From Spirochaetia bacterium (GTDB lineage: Bacteria; Spirochaetota; Spirochaetia; Treponematales; Treponemataceae), in NCBI GenBank assembly GCA_900769325.1, contig CAAGGF010000072.1:1-37597 (forward strand): 37,597 nt of DNA, given 5' to 3'. Every line of letters begins with the position of its first letter. Within the stretch, counting starts at the first letter, position 1. The notes below the pieces were generated by a model. It was not told the origin of the DNA. It searched no databases and saw nothing but the letters and a program-made list of their open reading frames with translations. Made by a program: the position numbers and the translations under genes. Below are positions 30,449 through 37,597 of this stretch, piece by piece.

Positions 30449-31945
30449 ATGAATGTGAAGTCTGAAAAAAAATCTCTTCTTTCTCTTGAAAGCGTTCTTT
30501 CTGCAACGAGCGGAAAAGTTTTGCACGATAAAAAAGGAAGCTCTTTCTATTTTGATGATGTTCAGACTGATTCAAGAAATGTACGAAAAAATTCTCTTTT
30601 TGTTCCTCTCGTTGGAAATTTTCAGGACGGTCATAAATTCGTAGGTGAAAGCGTAAAAAAAGGTGCGGGCGTTGTTTTTGTTAACCGTAATGAATATGAA
30701 AAAAATCCTGAAGTTTACGATAAAATTTCTTTCGAAAATGAAAATGTTTTTATAATTCTTGTTGAAAATACCCTTAGTGCTTTGCAGAATGCCGCTGAAT
30801 GTTATGTGGAAAAATTTCCGTCGCTTATAAAAGTTGCAGTTACAGGTTCAAGCGGAAAAACTACTACAAAAGAAATGATTGTAAGCGTTTTAAAACAGAA
30901 ATACAATGTCGTTTACACACAGGGAAATTTTAATTCTGAGACTGGACTTCCGCTTTCGGTTTTTAAAATCAGGGATGAAAATGAAGTCGGTGTTTTTGAA
31001 ATGGGAATGAACCGTGAAAACGAAATTCAGGAAATTTCAAAAGTTTTAAAACCGAATTTTGCTGTAATCACGAATATCGGAACGGCACACATCGGAATTT
31101 TAAAATCGCGGGAAAATATTGCACGGGAAAAACGCAAGATTTTTGATTATATCGACAAAAATGGAACGGCTTTTATTCCGTTTAACGATGATTTTAAAGA
31201 TTTCCTTTCTGAAAATGTAAAGGGAAAAATTGAATATTTCGGGTTCGGTTATGAAACTGAGGCTAACGGAATAAAATTTCTTCACGATAAAAATTTGGGC
31301 GGAACTGATTTTCTTTTAAACGGAACTGAAATCAGTTTAAAAATTCCTGGAAAATACAATTACGAAGATGCTCTTGCTTCCTGTCTTGTCGGAAAAACGC
31401 TTGGAGTAAGCGACTTTGAAATAAAAAATGCCCTTGAAAATTTTTCAAATCAGGCATCCAGAATGGAAATCGTTGATTCTGTGCTTTCATGCGGTACACC
31501 TGTAAAAATCATTAAAGATTGTTACAATGCGAATTTTGAATCGATGATGAGCGTTTTAAATCTCGTTGAAAAAACTTCCGTTTCTGCACGAAAAATTTGT
31601 GTTCTTGCAGATATGCTTGAACTTGGTGAAAAATCAGAAGAAATCCACAGGAAAATCGGAAAATATCTTGAAGTCTCCTGTTTTAATTTTGTAATTCTTG
31701 TCGGAAAAATGATGGCTGTCGCCGGGGAAGAGATTTCAGAAAAATCAGAAAGAAAAGTTCTTGTTTTAAAATGCGATGATAAGTCTTCCATTTCTGAAGC
31801 ACGAAGAAAAGCGGCCGAAGAAATTTTGAAATATGCTGAAAAAGATGATGTGATTCTTTTTAAAGGTTCGCGAGGGATGAAACTTGAAGAAATTATTGCA
31901 CTGATTGAAAAAAATAATCTGGAGGAAAAAAATGGGATCGTATAA
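30449..31945 (+). CDS. murF: UDP-MurNAc-tripeptide:D-Ala-D-Ala ligase MurF
   Basis: 498 aa cytoplasmic ligase adding D-Ala-D-Ala to the peptidoglycan precursor. The N-domain has TDSRNVRKNSLFVPLVGNFQ, DGHKFV; the ATP site is VTGSSGKTTTKEMI near 130-143; then QGNFNSETGLPLSVF, FEMGMNRENEIQEISK, ITNIGTAHIGIL and KDCYNANFESM. All match MurF. Ribosome site AAGGA 7 nt from ATG. The last 14 nt overlap ftsW; the ftsW ribosome site GGAGG lies inside murF. Confidence 0.95.
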   Translation: MNVKSEKKSLLSLESVLSATSGKVLHDKKGSSFYFDDVQTDSRNVRKNSLFVPLVGNFQDGHKFVGESVKKGAGVVFVNRNEYEKNPEVYDKISFENENVFIILVENTLSALQNAAECYVEKFPSLIKVAVTGSSGKTTTKEMIVSVLKQKYNVVYTQGNFNSETGLPLSVFKIRDENEVGVFEMGMNRENEIQEISKVLKPNFAVITNIGTAHIGILKSRENIAREKRKIFDYIDKNGTAFIPFNDDFKDFLSENVKGKIEYFGFGYETEANGIKFLHDKNLGGTDFLLNGTEISLKIPGKYNYEDALASCLVGKTLGVSDFEIKNALENFSNQASRMEIVDSVLSCGTPVKIIKDCYNANFESMMSVLNLVEKTSVSARKICVLADMLELGEKSEEIHRKIGKYLEVSCFNFVILVGKMMAVAGEEISEKSERKVLVLKCDDKSSISEARRKAAEEILKYAEKDDVILFKGSRGMKLEEIIALIEKNNLEEKNGIV

Positions 31946-33143
31946 ATTTGTTGCAGAAAATTCGATAAAAAAATATCACAAAAGCGATGTTTTCCTCTTT
32001 GCAAGCATAATTCTTCTTTTCGGAATTGGAATGTTTACGCTTTTTTCAAGTACGCAGGATTATTCTGAAAAATTTCTTGGAAATTCTTTAAGTATCGTAA
32101 GAAGGCAGTTTATCTGTTCGCTTGTAGGTTTTGCAGGACTTTTGTTTTTCTGGATTTCCAACATGAATTTCATACGAAAATGCCTTCCGTTCATTGTAAT
32201 AGGCGTTTTGATTCTGTGCATTCTGACTTTTATTCCTGCACTTTCAATCGAAAAAAACGGTGCAAGAAGATGGATAAGGCTTCCTTTTAATTTTTCGCTT
32301 CAATCGTCGGAATTTGTAAAATTTGCAATCGTTTTGTTCATCGCAAATCTTTTTGACAAGCAGTTAAAAATTCAGAATCCGGAAGACAAAAACATTTTTC
32401 CGTGCGTTTTGGGAATGCTTTTATTCATCCTTCTTGTTTTTCTGCAGAAAGATTTTTCTACTTCCGCTTTTATTTTTGTAATATGCGTTTTGATGTTTCT
32501 TGTAAGCGGAATGAAAATCGCTTGGATTTTTCCGTTGATGACGATTCTGATTCCTCTTGTTGTTTTTTCAATTTTAACTGAAAGCTACAGGCTAGAAAGA
32601 ATTGTTGGATTTCTTAACCCCGAAGAAAATAAATTTGACATAAATTTCCAGAGTAACCGTGCAAAAATGGCAATCAGTGCAGGCGGACTTTGGGGCGAAG
32701 GAATCGGAGTTGGAATAAGGGAAAGTGTAAAAATTCCTGAAGTTCATGCCGATTATATTTTTGCATGTTGGGCAGAATCGATGGGCTTTATCTGGGTTTT
32801 AATTTATTTTATTCTGCTTGCTTTTTTTGCGTTCAGGGGTTACAAGGCTGCATTGGAAAACGACGATGCTTTTTCTTCTTATGCATGCTTCGGGTGCGTT
32901 TCGATGATTTTGTTTCAGTCGCTTATGAATTGCGGCGTCGTCTGCGGTTTTTTCCCGTCAACAGGAATTCCGCTTCCGTTTTTTTCGTCGGGCGGGTCTT
33001 CCATAATCGTTACGCTTTGTATGTGCGGTTTTATTCTGAATGTTTCAAGGAACAATAACGAAAATGTGTCGAAAATATCTGAAGATACTTATGTTCAGGT
33101 TAACGATATAAATTTAAATTTGTTAGGAGAAAGTTATGAGTGA
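31932..33143 (+). CDS. ftsW: Peptidoglycan polymerase FtsW (SEDS family)
   Basis: 403 aa, about ten membrane helices. SEDS marks: KNGARRWIRLPFNFSLQSSE, FVKFAIVLFIANLFD, the loop EVHADYIFACWAESMGFI and PLPFFSSGGSSIIVTLCMCG. FtsW makes septal glycan together with a class B PBP (not in the window). RodA is the close relative; the position in the division cluster favours FtsW. Start is ATG 31932 with GGAGG 7 nt upstream, not the frame-extended start at 31905. Confidence 0.92.
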   Translation: MGSYKFVAENSIKKYHKSDVFLFASIILLFGIGMFTLFSSTQDYSEKFLGNSLSIVRRQFICSLVGFAGLLFFWISNMNFIRKCLPFIVIGVLILCILTFIPALSIEKNGARRWIRLPFNFSLQSSEFVKFAIVLFIANLFDKQLKIQNPEDKNIFPCVLGMLLFILLVFLQKDFSTSAFIFVICVLMFLVSGMKIAWIFPLMTILIPLVVFSILTESYRLERIVGFLNPEENKFDINFQSNRAKMAISAGGLWGEGIGVGIRESVKIPEVHADYIFACWAESMGFIWVLIYFILLAFFAFRGYKAALENDDAFSSYACFGCVSMILFQSLMNCGVVCGFFPSTGIPLPFFSSGGSSIIVTLCMCGFILNVSRNNNENVSKISEDTYVQVNDINLNLLGESYE

Positions 33144-33948
33144 TTTTACCCTGAATTTAGATAATGATTTTTTTGATTCTGACAGTGCTTCAGATGAAAG
33201 AAGAAGCGATAAAGTTACTAAAGTTGTAAAAATCATCGTTGCAATTCTGATTTTTGCACTTTTTCTTGAAATTATGATTTATAAATTTATCGTTCCAAGC
33301 CACGACCTTCCGCGCGTAAATATTTCAGGGAATAATTTTTATTCTTCAGAAGAGATTGCAGAATATTTACGCTCAATGAACTGTACTTCGTTTTACGATT
33401 TTGATGTTGATTCTGCCCTTTCGATTTTGTGTTCAGTTCCGGGGATAAAAAATGCTGAAATTAAAAAGGTATTCCCGGATAAAATTTATATTTCTGTTGA
33501 AGAAAGACAACCAGTTTCCGTAATTTTTGCAAACATCGACGGCGTTTCAAAACCTTTGCAGGTTGATGAAGAAGGCGTTCTTTTCCCAGAAAAAGTCAAA
33601 ATCGATGAAGGAAAAGTTCCGATTATTTCCGGTATTCCTGTTGAATATTTAGGCGAAGGAATGAGAATCCCTGAAAAATACAGGACGCTTTTAAATCAGA
33701 TTGAAAAAATTTCTTCATTACCTGGAAATTATTTTCAGTCTATCAGTGAAATCTGCGTTCTTCCAAAAGAATACGGAAATTACGAACTTCTTTTATTTCC
33801 GATAAATACGAAAATAAAGATTTTAACTGACTATACATTGAATGAAGACTTGTTTAAGTATATAGTAGTATCATTAAATGTTGCAAAAACGATGTATAAA
33901 AATGTTTCCTTAATTGATTTAAGAGGAAAAACCGTTTCATTTAAATGA
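33136..33948 (+). CDS. ftsQ: Cell division protein FtsQ/DivIB
   Basis: 270 aa bitopic protein. A short acidic cytoplasmic part, one membrane helix (about 29-51, VVKIIVAILIFALFLEIMIY), then the POTRA domain LPRVNISGNNFYSSEEIAEY to IYISVEERQPVSVIF and the FtsQ beta domain. It scaffolds FtsL and the septal synthase. Its first 8 nt overlap ftsW; AGGAG 7 nt upstream. Confidence 0.87.
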   Translation: MSDFTLNLDNDFFDSDSASDERRSDKVTKVVKIIVAILIFALFLEIMIYKFIVPSHDLPRVNISGNNFYSSEEIAEYLRSMNCTSFYDFDVDSALSILCSVPGIKNAEIKKVFPDKIYISVEERQPVSVIFANIDGVSKPLQVDEEGVLFPEKVKIDEGKVPIISGIPVEYLGEGMRIPEKYRTLLNQIEKISSLPGNYFQSISEICVLPKEYGNYELLLFPINTKIKILTDYTLNEDLFKYIVVSLNVAKTMYKNVSLIDLRGKTVSFK

Positions 33949-33961
33949 AAAACGCTGTTTT

Positions 33962-35230
33962 ATGGGTGGGAAAATGGTTGTAGTAGGTTTAGACATTGGA
34001 ACAAAAAATATCCGCGTAGTAGTTGCAGAGTCAAAAGAAGATTCTAAAACGGAAGTTCTGGCAGTTGCAGCGGTGCCTTCTTCGGGGATTGCAAACGGTG
34101 TAATCGTAAGCATTGAATCTGCGATGAACAGCATAAAAAAAGCAATTGATGAAGCGGAACAAAACTGTGGAATCGAAATTTCAGAATGTATCGTTTCAAT
34201 CGGCGGCGATCAAATCGAAGGCTTTAATTCAAGCGGACTTTACATCGTCTCTCATACAGGTTCTCCAAAAGAAATTTCAAAAGAAGATGTAAGAAAAGCG
34301 ATTGAAGTTGCAATTTCGATAAAAACTCCGCTCGATAAAGAAAAACTTCATGTGATTCCTCAGATGTACGCAGTCGATGAAGTTGCAGGAATTAAAGACC
34401 CTGTAACTCGTCTCGGAATCAGGCTTGAATCGAATGTTCACATCATCACGACTTCACGGACAATCATTCAAAATTTAAGGTCGTGCGTTGAGCGTGCAGG
34501 TTATGAAATCTGTGGCGTTATGCTTAAAACGCTTGCCTCAACTTATGCAGTCGTTCACCAGGATGAACTTGATTTAGGTTCGATTATCATTGATTTGGGT
34601 GAAGGTTCAACAGATGTTCTTGTCGTATTAAACGGTGCTCCGATTTTTACAGGTTCAATTCCGTTGTGCGGCTATCATGTTACAAGAGACATTCAGATGA
34701 TACGCGACATTTCTTTAGACGAAGCTGAAAAAATTAAAATCGAATACGGCTGCTGCTGGCCGGATATTGCAGATACTTCTCAGTCGATTTTGATTCCTGG
34801 AGTTGGCGGCCGTGCTCCTGAAGAAATTTCACAGCGGGAATTGTGTGAAGACATTAATCCTAGAATGACTGAAATTTTTGAACATGTTTTAGATTTGATA
34901 AGGCAGAATACAAATGTAAACAAGCTTTCAGGAAATATTATTTTAACCGGCGGCGGAGCAAAAATGGAAGGCGTTGTCGAGTTGTGTCAGGAAGTTTTCA
35001 GCACCGGTTATGTCAGAGTCGGAATCCCAGAAAATTTAGGCGGCAATTCATCTGAATACAGAAGTCCTGAATGGGCTACGGCAATTGGTCTTGTCCTGTC
35101 AAATAATACGATGGTTTCTAAAAAAGATGTGGCAAAAGGACGGAAAAATTTTCCTTTTTCAAAGTCAGTAAAAAATTCTTCTTCAAAAAAGGAAAGCAAG
35201 TTAAAAAAGATTAAAAAAATGTTCTTTTAG
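33962..35230 (+). CDS. ftsA: Cell division protein FtsA
   Basis: 422 aa actin-fold ATPase tethering FtsZ to the membrane. VVVGLDIGTKNIRVVVAESK is phosphate-1, the SHS2/1C domain has ECIVSIGGDQIEGFNSSG, phosphate-2 is IIIDLGEGSTDVLVV, and ILTGGGAKMEGVVELCQ is the adenosine motif. The basic lysine-rich C-terminus (SVKNSSSKKESKLKKIKKMF) is the membrane helix. Start may be ATG 33962 or ATG 33974 (MVVVGLD); neither has a canonical site, though GGGTGGG precedes the second. Confidence 0.94.
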   Translation: MGGKMVVVGLDIGTKNIRVVVAESKEDSKTEVLAVAAVPSSGIANGVIVSIESAMNSIKKAIDEAEQNCGIEISECIVSIGGDQIEGFNSSGLYIVSHTGSPKEISKEDVRKAIEVAISIKTPLDKEKLHVIPQMYAVDEVAGIKDPVTRLGIRLESNVHIITTSRTIIQNLRSCVERAGYEICGVMLKTLASTYAVVHQDELDLGSIIIDLGEGSTDVLVVLNGAPIFTGSIPLCGYHVTRDIQMIRDISLDEAEKIKIEYGCCWPDIADTSQSILIPGVGGRAPEEISQRELCEDINPRMTEIFEHVLDLIRQNTNVNKLSGNIILTGGGAKMEGVVELCQEVFSTGYVRVGIPENLGGNSSEYRSPEWATAIGLVLSNNTMVSKKDVAKGRKNFPFSKSVKNSSSKKESKLKKIKKMFF

Positions 35231-35254
35231 ATTATTTGGGTTAGGGGGAAAGAA

Positions 35255-36550
35255 ATGGAATTCGAGGTTACAAGTACAAGTGGTTCTAATTTAAATACTG
35301 TAAGTCCGACAGTCATTAAAGTTGTAGGCTGTGGTGGCGGCGGCGGAAATGCAGTTGACTGTATGATTAATGTGGGCATTCAGGGTGTCGATTTTATTGC
35401 GATAAATACAGACTTGCAGGCTCTTCAATCATCAAAAGCGGAATATAAACTCCAAATCGGACAGAAATGCTGTAAAGGTCAGGGAGCCGGCGGAAATCCT
35501 GCAGTCGGTGAAGAATCTGCAAAAGAAAATGAAGAAGCGATTAAAAACGCTCTTGCAGGTGCTGACATGGTATTCATTACATGCGGAATGGGTGGAGGAA
35601 CTGGAACCGGTTCATCTCCTGTTGTTGCACGCATTGCAAAAGAATTAGGAGCACTTACAGTTGCAGTTGTAACTCTTCCATTTGAATTTGAAGCAAAAAG
35701 CAGAATGAGAATTGCACTTGAGGGAGTAAAAAAACTTAGAAAAGAAGTTGATGCTCTTATAAAAATTCCAAATCAGCAGGTTTTCAAAATCTCTGAAAAA
35801 AAAGCATTAGTGGATGATGCATTTTTTGCTATAAATGATGTTCTCCGACAGGGCGTTCAGGGAATTGCAGACATCATTACAAAAACGGGAATCATAAACA
35901 GGGATTTCCACGATGTTGAAACTGTAATGAAAAATCAGGGGGACGCAATTTTTGGAATCGGACTTGCTGACGGCGAAAACAGAGCCTCTGATGCGGCTTC
36001 AAAGGCAATCAACAACAAGCTCCTTGAAAATACTCACATCGACGGTGCAAAACATATTCTTGTAAGCATTACCGGGAATAATGTTGCAATGGAAGAATGT
36101 GAAGAAAGCATAAAAATTATTTCTGCAAGTGCTGACCCGGAAGTAGAAATTCTTTGGGGACTTTATAGAGATGAATCTCTCGGGGACAATATAAGCGTAA
36201 CTGTCATCGCAACTGGTTTCCTTCAGGAGCCGGAATTGTCAGATGAAAAACCGGAAACTGCAACCGAAAAAAAAGTTGATCCAAATGTCGTAGATTCTTC
36301 TGAATTTTTGAAACTTACATCAGGCCAGCAATCTGGTGAAAAACCAAAACCTTTCCATTCAGAAAATTTCGGGAACGAGCAGGCAGAAGGCATAAAACAG
36401 GCTTTAAATCCTGATTCACGGCTTGGTTCTGATATTTTAAGAAAACAACCGTACAAAACTTATTCTTCATCTAAGTCCGACTCTACTGATTACAACATTC
36501 CGGCTGCATGGAGAAGAAAAAATCGTGGAATCAACATCGGAAACGAATAA
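35255..36550 (+). CDS. ftsZ: Cell division GTPase FtsZ
   Basis: 431 aa tubulin-like GTPase forming the Z ring. VVGCGGGGGNAVDCMI, FIAINTDLQAL, GQGAGGNPAVGEESA, the signature GGGTGTGSS near 113-121, TLPFEFEAKSR, and the T7 region NDVLRQGVQGIADII. A variable linker (about 325-410) ends in YNIPAAWRRKNRG, the C-terminal peptide that binds FtsA and other partners. Ribosome site AGGGGG precedes the ATG. The end overlaps xerC by 26 nt. Confidence 0.98.
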   Translation: MEFEVTSTSGSNLNTVSPTVIKVVGCGGGGGNAVDCMINVGIQGVDFIAINTDLQALQSSKAEYKLQIGQKCCKGQGAGGNPAVGEESAKENEEAIKNALAGADMVFITCGMGGGTGTGSSPVVARIAKELGALTVAVVTLPFEFEAKSRMRIALEGVKKLRKEVDALIKIPNQQVFKISEKKALVDDAFFAINDVLRQGVQGIADIITKTGIINRDFHDVETVMKNQGDAIFGIGLADGENRASDAASKAINNKLLENTHIDGAKHILVSITGNNVAMEECEESIKIISASADPEVEILWGLYRDESLGDNISVTVIATGFLQEPELSDEKPETATEKKVDPNVVDSSEFLKLTSGQQSGEKPKPFHSENFGNEQAEGIKQALNPDSRLGSDILRKQPYKTYSSSKSDSTDYNIPAAWRRKNRGINIGNE

Positions 36551-37478
36551 CAGTCTTTCTGAATCGCAAAAAAAAATTCTCGATTTTCTTGAAAAATATT
36601 ATACAGACATTTTGCTTGTAGAACGCCTTTCAAAAAAAACTGCATACACATACAAGCTGTCTGTTGAAATATTCTTAAACTGGTGTTTAAATCATCACAT
36701 AAAATTGAAGTCTGTAACGGTTCAGGATTTGATGACATATCTTGCTTTCAGGCAGACTGAAAAAAAAACTACTATTACAATCGCAAAAGATATTTCGGCA
36801 TTAAGGTCGTTCGGTTTCTTTATGGTACGAAAAAATATGTGGGAAGAAAATTATGCCCTTCTTCTTGAAAGACCTAAAGCCGTCCATAACCTCCCGAAAG
36901 TTCTGTCTGAAAATCAGGTTGAAACGCTTTTGAATTCCTGTGATGATGTAAATCCGTGCGGAATAAGAGACGATGCCTTGTTTGAACTCATTTATTCTTG
37001 CGGACTTCGCGTTTCTGAAGCGTGTTCACTTCTTGTCGATAACCTTCACCTTGAAGAACAGATAATTTTAGTCCGCGGTAAGGGCAATAAAGAAAGAATC
37101 GTTCCGTTTGGAGGAAAGGCAAAAGAAAAGCTTTTAAGATATTTAACTGAAGTGCGCCCGCAGTTTGTAAAAGGCCGAACCGTTCCCGAAGTTTTTGTAA
37201 ATTACAAGGGTGAAAAATTAAGCAGGCAGGGCGTCTGGAAAAGATTTCGCGAACTTGAAATCAATTCTGGAGTTCAGTCGAAAATTCACACGCTTCGTCA
37301 TTCTTTTGCAACTCATCTTCTTTCTCACGGAGCAGATTTGCGTGCAGTTCAGGAACTTTTAGGCCATTCTGACCTTGCAACGACTCAAATTTACACTCAC
37401 ATCGAAGAAAATCAGCTTGAAGATTACCATAAAAAATATTTCCCCGGTCATTCCGAGCCTGCCGAAGAATCTCACTGA
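36525..37478 (+). CDS. xerC: Tyrosine recombinase, XerC/XerD type
   Basis: 317 aa. An N-terminal SAM-like DNA-binding domain (about 15-115) is followed by the catalytic domain with R162 (SCGLRVSEA), K186 (RGKGNKERI), H255-x2-R258 (HTLRHSFATHLL), H281 (LLGHSDLATTQIYTH) and nucleophile Y290. This would resolve chromosome dimers at dif; the XerC or XerD label is not certain. GTG start, 26 nt inside ftsZ, with GGAG 14 nt upstream. The last nine residues (309-317, HSEPAEESH) and the stop are encoded by the first copy of the downstream repeat. Confidence 0.9.
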   Translation: MESTSETNNSLSESQKKILDFLEKYYTDILLVERLSKKTAYTYKLSVEIFLNWCLNHHIKLKSVTVQDLMTYLAFRQTEKKTTITIAKDISALRSFGFFMVRKNMWEENYALLLERPKAVHNLPKVLSENQVETLLNSCDDVNPCGIRDDALFELIYSCGLRVSEACSLLVDNLHLEEQIILVRGKGNKERIVPFGGKAKEKLLRYLTEVRPQFVKGRTVPEVFVNYKGEKLSRQGVWKRFRELEINSGVQSKIHTLRHSFATHLLSHGADLRAVQELLGHSDLATTQIYTHIEENQLEDYHKKYFPGHSEPAEESH

Positions 37479-37597
37479 TAGGTCTTTACACCCGTCAACC
37501 TGTCATTCCGAACTTGTTTCGGAATCCCATTAATAGGTCTTTACACCGCTAGCTTGTCATTCCGAACTAGTTTCGGAATCCCATTGATAGGTCTTTA
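37447..37597. repeat. Tandem 54-55 bp palindromic repeat array, cut by the window edge
   Basis: Copies begin at 37447, 37502 and 37556 (periods 55 and 54). Each opens with GTCATTCCGA and has a short variable centre, the inverted AATC(T/C)C arm, then GATAGGTCTTTACACC or close. In copy 3 ATTCCGA / TCGGAAT pair around ACTAGTT. The first copy has a different centre (GCCTGCCGAAG). Variable linkers of about 8-9 bp are too short for CRISPR spacers. This looks like a REP/MITE-type dispersed palindrome arranged in tandem. The array continues past the window. Confidence 0.88.

Noticed and set aside
31522..32004. 160-codon frame antisense to murF/ftsW
   Set aside because: It mirrors real genes in another frame, is serine-rich and low-complexity, and has no supporting start signals.
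37447..37597. CRISPR array
   Set aside because: Conserved parts are about 45 bp and the variable linkers only about 8-9 bp, too short for spacers; units contain an internal palindrome and no cas gene is near.

Overview
The window reads as a low-GC spirochete chromosome, most likely a host- or rumen-associated Treponema. This is inferred from gene content and order, not from a marker gene. The evidence is the division cluster order mraZ-rsmH-ftsL-murF-ftsW-ftsQ-ftsA-ftsZ-xerC without mraY/murD/murG/murC, two tandem FlaA-type flagellar sheath proteins, a GAF/HD-GYP protein, and an infC-rpmI-rplT operon running into zapA. Coding density is high. Most promoters fit a sigma70-type pattern with a 16-17 bp spacer. 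No rRNA, tRNA, CRISPR array or complete insertion sequence was found.

Layout. 1-2500 is the least orderly part: a possible gene tail, a standalone ATPase with a nuclease-like C-terminus behind an inverted repeat, then about 0.9 kb of gene remnants including a frameshifted family 2 glycosyltransferase. 2512-4470 is a ParE-like topoisomerase subunit. 4518-10373 (minus) holds a cation/proton antiporter with its own promoter and a thiamine operon (thiM-thiE-HAD phosphatase-thiD-thiC) behind a clear TPP riboswitch. 10424-14200 (plus) is lysA, KDG kinase, KDPG aldolase and a TtcA-type tRNA thiolase. 14210-17821 (minus) is nicotinate phosphoribosyltransferase with an unusual leader, an LPP20-like secreted protein and a short-chain dehydrogenase. 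17896-21489 (plus) is a NagZ-like lipoprotein, an RNA m5C methyltransferase and the HD-GYP protein. 21486-24026 (minus) is infC-rpmI-rplT-coiled coil-zapA-DUF188. Then come a small membrane protein, class II fructose-bisphosphate aldolase (minus), the two FlaA genes (plus) and an unrecognised nuclease-like protein (minus). 28496-37478 is the division cluster, with a three-repeat MraZ box at its promoter. The window ends inside a tandem array of 54-55 bp palindromic repeats that has supplied the last codons of xerC.

How the genes work together. The thi operon makes HMP-PP de novo (ThiC, ThiD), salvages thiazole (ThiM) and joins the two (ThiE). The HAD enzyme may dephosphorylate a thiamine intermediate, and TPP feeds back through the riboswitch. 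KdgK and Eda form the lower end of hexuronate/Entner-Doudoroff breakdown. ZapA and its coiled-coil neighbour, together with FtsZ, FtsA, FtsQ, FtsL and FtsW, belong to the divisome; MurF and RsmH travel with them.

The observations most worth a second look are: a recurring promoter layout in which the -10 box lies only 6-7 nt from the ATG (predicted leaderless mRNAs) at parE, the LPP20-like gene, the SDR gene and the 24136 membrane gene; a 72-nt GC-rich leader before pncB; a 10-bp stem-loop in the fba leader; a UUG-started infC with a hairpin against its Shine-Dalgarno; a nuclease-like D-x9-ExQ protein next to the division cluster; and the repeat array at the right edge. All regulatory calls are by eye, without folding or database searches.
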